From positions 496,001-560,000 of the forward strand of contig NZ_LR594660.1 of the NCBI RefSeq assembly GCF_901827155.1: a stretch of DNA of 64,000 bases, read 5' to 3'. Positions 60,802 to 64,000 of this stretch are shown here, in pieces (position 1 is the first letter of the stretch; the number at the start of each line of letters is the position of its first letter). A program made the translations under genes and the position numbers. The notes beneath the pieces are model-generated. The model was not told the DNA's origin and ran no database searches. It saw only the letters and a program-made list of their open reading frames with translations. Source of the stretch: Variovorax sp. PBL-H6. Its GTDB lineage: Bacteria > Pseudomonadota > Gammaproteobacteria > Burkholderiales > Burkholderiaceae_C.

Positions 60802-61560
60802 CTACTTGCAGCCGTGCAACGACATCGAGGCAAGCGTATTTTCGGCCGAAGCTCTATCACCTGCCTTGATTGCCTGGTCGACTGTTGCCTTCATGAACTG
60901 GCACATGTTCGCGCGCCCTGCCGCCTTTTGAGCTTGCTCGCTTTTCTCATGCGCAGCCTTTTGGGCGGGGGACATGGCAGCCACCGCTTCCTTGCGCATC
61001 AGTTCGGCGAGCAATTCGATGTTCTTCTTGTTGCTTCCCAAGATATAGCTCTCGACTCGGTCGATTTTTTCCCCTGGCCAGGGAGTCGACCAGCTGCTCG
61101 GCGCGAGCTCTCGCATTTTGAAAATCGCGACTTTGACCAAGGCACGATTGACCACGTATGCACTCGCGGACCCCTGCTCGAAACAAGGCCCATAGGAACT
61201 AAGCAAGAGTATCCAGGGGACTATGTCAGAAACCTGCTGAGCAACAGGCCTCCAGTCGAAGCAAACCAGCAGAAGTTGGTCGGCGTTGTCGGGCTTGAAG
61301 TTCGGGTTTTTTCGATGAAATTCCGCGACCTCTTCCCGGCTGAATTCGAGCTCGTCTTCCCGCGTCGCGCGGATGCTTTCAAGCTGCGTCCTGAACATTT
61401 GGATGGCCCTGATGACCTCCGGCTTCTCTCCGGAAGCCTCCGACAGGGCCGCAATGGCTTCGGGACTGGCGCTGCGCCGCAGTTTCTCAGGGACTCGCGA
61501 TTGACCGGCCGCAAACGAACTCACCAGCAGCAACGATGCCGCTAAAGCCAAACATCTCAT
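60802..61560 (-). CDS. Exported hypothetical protein
   Basis: 252 residues from the ATG at 61560, preceded by AGGAGGAGCG. The signal peptide is MRCLALAASLLLVSSFAAGQ. The mature part is helical with a few Cys (LLLVCFDWRP, SSYGPCFEQG, RANMCQFMKATVDQ, SLHGCK) that could form disulphides. No family is recognised. It lies 55 bp behind the gene at 61616 in the same direction. Confidence 0.6.
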   Translation of the reverse strand: MRCLALAASLLLVSSFAAGQSRVPEKLRRSASPEAIAALSEASGEKPEVIRAIQMFRTQLESIRATREDELEFSREEVAEFHRKNPNFKPDNADQLLLVCFDWRPVAQQVSDIVPWILLLSSYGPCFEQGSASAYVVNRALVKVAIFKMRELAPSSWSTPWPGEKIDRVESYILGSNKKNIELLAELMRKEAVAAMSPAQKAAHEKSEQAQKAAGRANMCQFMKATVDQAIKAGDRASAENTLASMSLHGCK

Positions 61561-61615
61561 GAACGCTCCTCCTGCTTGTTTCATTGATTCTTGAAGACCA
61601 AAAGCCCTCGACGGG

Positions 61616-62278
61616 CTATCCCTTGGTGCACTCAAATGGCTGCCAGGCGCCCGCGGGCGGATTGACCACCGAACCTCGAGCGTCGACGCGCCGGGTCACC
61701 CGGAAGGTCAGTGTCTTGTCGGAAAGCTTTGCACTCATCGTGGTGCTGCCCTGGCCAGGAAGAATCTCGAAGGTGTTGCTGCCAAGAAGGCGGATGGCCC
61801 CGGACCGCATGGCCGGCGCAAACAGAGGGAGGTCTTGGGGCTCTACCGCCGCGAGCACGCGCTTTGGGGTCATGGTCACCTCACCGCCCGAGATGGCGAA
61901 CGTTCCTTTGACCTCCATGCTGGCCCGCTTCGCCGAGTCGGACGAATTCGGGTCGCCAATTGTCGACTGTGTGTACGTGCCGGCGGGGTCGAACTCGTAC
62001 ATGGGCCGGCCCTGGCCGTCGCACTCCCAGGTGCCTGCCAGCCTTGCGGGGGTCACTTTGGTGCCAAACCAGCCCTGAAAGATGCCATAGACAACCACCA
62101 AAGCGACTGCTGTCGCCACCGCGATTGCGGCCAAGTTTGGCTTCGCAGTGGACGCACCGGCCTGCTCGGTCGACGATTGGGATGGCACCCCACCATCCTG
62201 GACTGGCGCCTCAGCGCCCTGGTCCATCTGCGTGGCGGTTTGGCCCTGCGCTTTCGCTTGTTCGCCTGAGTTCTGCAT
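61616..62278 (-). CDS. Single-pass membrane protein with lipocalin-like domain
   Basis: 220 residues: a Gln/Ala-rich N-terminus, one membrane helix (LAAIAVATAVALVVVYGIFQ), then an extracytoplasmic domain starting LAGTWECDGQGRPMYEFDPA that resembles lipocalin-like or DUF4923-type folds (GTWxC..., Y-E-F). Beta-strand-rich to the end (TTMSAKLSDKTLTFRVTRRV). The function is unknown. Confidence 0.6.
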   Translation of the reverse strand: MQNSGEQAKAQGQTATQMDQGAEAPVQDGGVPSQSSTEQAGASTAKPNLAAIAVATAVALVVVYGIFQGWFGTKVTPARLAGTWECDGQGRPMYEFDPAGTYTQSTIGDPNSSDSAKRASMEVKGTFAISGGEVTMTPKRVLAAVEPQDLPLFAPAMRSGAIRLLGSNTFEILPGQGSTTMSAKLSDKTLTFRVTRRVDARGSVVNPPAGAWQPFECTKG

Positions 62279-62773
62279 TCAGCTAGGGCTCGATGGGCCG
62301 TTCGTTCTTCTGGTGGCGGCAGTGTATACAGGACGGCGCGCCCCTGCGCACCCTGATGAGCGCTCGTCGTGGCACAAATTAACGAGTGCGCCGACTTCTT
62401 GCCGGCGACGGCGCAAGGCATCCACGTCGGCAACTTACGGCTGCCCAACTGACCAACCTGGGCGGCCGGTACCTTGGCCCTCCAGGTCGCGCATCGGCAG
62501 TCGGCTGCGATAACCAGGGCGTCAAAGTACGACCTCGCAAGCGGTGCCTCAGGCAGCGCAAGTGCGCGCGGGGCAATGACGCGGTAATGCTTGTTTGACC
62601 GCTAGGTGGCGGATAGCTGTCTCCGATGTCGAGGTACAGCTGCGACGGCAACGGGCACGAACCCGTCATACGCCTCGAACATCCGGTTTCTCGGCGCCGT
62701 ACTTCTGGGCAGGCCCATAGCGGAAGTAGCCGTTGCCCCAAAGCGGCTGTTGCAGTTCGTCGCCTGGCCGGAG
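62279..62773 (-). pseudogene. 495-bp region with possible decayed gene tail
   Basis: No intact gene. On the minus strand from about 62775 to 62602 three frames in turn carry protein-like sequence: LWGNGYFRYGPAQKYGAEKP, then MFEAYDGFVPV, then LPSQLYLDIGDSYPPP. One gene tail broken by two frameshifts would explain this. I do not recognise it. The rest, 62279-62600, shows nothing. Confidence 0.3.
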
Positions 62774-63310
62774 TCAAATCTGACTAAGCACATCCAAGAG
62801 CTGCTGACGCCTTGGCTCAACATACTCATAGAGCAGGCGCCAAGGTTCCTCCTGCGAACCAGGATTGCCGACGTAGAGGTCGCCGGCAATCTGCATCACT
62901 TCGCGAGACATGGCCTGGCTCTTCGCTCCATGAAGCTCGCCGAACGAAACAACGTCATACAGCGTTCCGGCATTCACTTCGGAACGTAAGGTCGTTGGGG
63001 TTATGCCATGTCGATTCATCGCCTGGTGAACGCGGCGAAGGATGCCGGCGGTTTCGTTGGCACTGATGAGGTCGAAGGCTTCAATGGTCTCGCTGAGCCA
63101 CTGGCCGGTGGAATTTTCCAAGAATCCGAGAATCCCGCTCATCGAGACCTCGGTATCGAAGTCGAGTACGAGCGTCAGCACACGAAAAACCTCAGGCCGC
63201 GATGCCAAGGTTTCTCGAAGGCGATTTAGGGGAGGTTCGTACAGGCTGATGGACAAAGCCTGCACCAACTCTTCCGTGCTCAACGATGAAAAGTCTTCGA
63301 TGTTCGGCAT
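62774..63310 (-). CDS. DMP19/DUF4375-like protein
   Basis: 178 residues from an ATG at 63310; the frame is open 13 codons more. The pattern LVQALSISLYEPPLNRLRET then GILGFLENSTGQWLSETIEA and FDLISANETAGILRRV fits DUF4375, the family of the Neisseria DNA-mimic DMP19 (G-x-x-x-F-x-N-S-x-G then T-I-E-A). Members are often found near toxin genes. The assignment is by motif only. It could be an immunity or DNA-mimic protein. Confidence 0.6.
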   Translation of the reverse strand: MPNIEDFSSLSTEELVQALSISLYEPPLNRLRETLASRPEVFRVLTLVLDFDTEVSMSGILGFLENSTGQWLSETIEAFDLISANETAGILRRVHQAMNRHGITPTTLRSEVNAGTLYDVVSFGELHGAKSQAMSREVMQIAGDLYVGNPGSQEEPWRLLYEYVEPRRQQLLDVLSQI

Positions 63311-63364
63311 GAATAGGAAATGCGGATGAAGGGCCGGTTGTGGCCGCATCTTGCCCTTTGACGT

Positions 63365-63799
63365 TCAGCCGAAATCAACGGACCTGACGATAGTGCCCGC
63401 GTCAGCGAGCTCGCCCGCGGCATCGCCGCTTTCAGCGGCTGCCACGTAGGTGACAAGTGCCACGTCGGAGCCGTTGGTCAAGTACCAGGCGCGAATCACG
63501 TCGCCTGCATGCAGGAAGCTCCCGCCGACATAGTGGCTCGCGGACTTGCCTCGTTCGACGTTCGCAGCCACGCCAAGAGAACGTGTGTCGGCGAACTCCT
63601 TGAGCATCGCGTCAAGGTCGTCCGGGCTGACTTGTGGGTTGGCGCCGGAAAGATACCGTCCTACAGAGAACTGCAGTGCCCCGACCCCTTCCGGCTTTGC
63701 CAGGGTGGGCGGTGTTCCTTCGGGCATGTCGTCGCTGATGTCGACCCAGCCGTTGGGGAGAGCGATGCGGACGCCCGCGAAGGTGCAGAGTTGGCTCAT
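63365..63799 (-). CDS. Small protein, possibly DcrB/DUF1795-like
   Basis: 144 residues from the ATG at 63799. The start CTFAGVRIALPNGWVDISDD and the end VALVTYVAAAESGDAAGELA then AGTIVRSVDF loosely resemble DcrB/DUF1795 proteins (LPxGWxD ... rxWyl), which include chaperones of type VI secretion Rhs effectors. This is a weak resemblance. No secretion genes are visible in the window. The region 63800-63891 holds no gene. Confidence 0.45.
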   Translation of the reverse strand: MSQLCTFAGVRIALPNGWVDISDDMPEGTPPTLAKPEGVGALQFSVGRYLSGANPQVSPDDLDAMLKEFADTRSLGVAANVERGKSASHYVGGSFLHAGDVIRAWYLTNGSDVALVTYVAAAESGDAAGELADAGTIVRSVDFG

Positions 63800-63891
63800 G
63801 TTTTGAGAAGTCAGAGGGTAGGGTCGAAGGTCCGGTCTTGGCCGGTTGGAGGCGTCCGCGCAAGCAATTCGTCGCCGCCAGCGCCAGCGAG

Positions 63892-64000
63892 CTATCCGCC
63901 GAGCTGTGCAAAGCCTCTGAGGCGACGTGTGCCTATGACACCGACTACAAGATGCACACCGAAAGCCACGAGCAAAAAGATTCCCCCGACCAACAACCAA
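63892..64000 (-). CDS. C-terminal end of an unknown membrane protein (runs off window)
   Basis: The minus strand is open from the window edge for 35 codons to a TAG at 63894-63892. It reads WLLVGGIFLLVAFGVHLVVG then VIGTRRLRGFAQLGG, which looks like a final membrane helix with a positively charged tail. Nothing more can be said without the flanking sequence. Confidence 0.45.
   Translation of the reverse strand, partial: WLLVGGIFLLVAFGVHLVVGVIGTRRLRGFAQLGG

Noticed and set aside
1..64000. CRISPR array, tRNA or rRNA genes
   Set aside because: I saw no regularly spaced short repeats and no tRNA- or rRNA-like sequence on either strand; a covariance-model search would be needed to exclude small RNAs.

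Overview
The window is high-GC DNA from a betaproteobacterium, most likely a Burkholderiales/Comamonadaceae member (Delftia, Comamonas, Acidovorax or Variovorax type). The reasons are two IS1071 copies, an aniline dioxygenase operon of the tdn/tad/dca type, two Bug-type solute receptors and the overall gene style. It falls into two parts: a patchwork of transposable elements carrying catabolic genes (1-43947), and a region of host or genomic-island genes (43948-64000).

Region 1 (1-13900) is nested mobile DNA. Two partial IS1071 copies face each other in opposite orientation. Between them lie a short plasmid-type DUF3150 gene fragment, a Tn21-subgroup tnpA/tnpR module whose tnpA carries an in-frame amber codon, and the start of a class 3 integron: an attC, a qac-type SMR efflux cassette, an attI/cassette junction and a truncated intI3. 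An IS21-family remnant cuts intI3. The second IS1071 is cut at its 3' end by the inverted repeat of another Tn21-type fragment, which is itself cut by a complete IS21-family element.

Region 2 (13901-28742) is a 12.3-kb gene block between two direct copies of the same IS21-family element. It starts with a cyclase-MaoC-DapA-family-Bug gene run. Next is a modified ortho-cleavage (chlorocatechol) set: intradiol dioxygenase, maleylacetate reductase, muconate cycloisomerase and dienelactone hydrolase, with a YciI-like protein and a divergent LysR regulator. A relic fusing a Rieske oxygenase to a ferredoxin reductase sits inside this set. A second Bug protein, an IS3-family element and a truncated IclR regulator follow.

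Region 3 (28743-37732) is the aniline/chloroaniline dioxygenase operon, read leftward as tdnQ-tdnT-tdnA1-tdnA2-[chimera]-tdnA1-tdnA2-tdnB-tdnR. A 2,621-bp tandem duplication doubled the terminal oxygenase genes and made a tdnB'-'tdnT chimera. Together regions 2 and 3 encode a plausible route from (chloro)aniline through gamma-glutamylanilide and (chloro)catechol to 3-oxoadipate.

Region 4 (38038-43947) holds an IS1182/IS5-like transposase stub, an IS66-family element and a 3.2-kb diverged relative of IS1071. The last element cuts a MYG1-family gene at 43948, which marks the junction with other DNA.

Region 5 (44345-64000) holds no transposons that I can see. Its centre is a WYL-domain regulator of the BrxR/CapW type, divergent from a two-gene operon encoding an AddB-like PD-(D/E)XK nuclease and an AddA-like UvrD helicase-nuclease. 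A palindrome overlaps a perfect -10 box between them. This is the best candidate in the window for an undescribed system, probably phage defence or DNA processing. The rest is a run of poorly characterised exported, membrane and multidomain proteins (DUF2569-GYF-TPR-aspartyl protease, ankyrin-SHOCT, DMP19-like, possibly DcrB-like), with the look of an accessory or toxin/immunity-type island.
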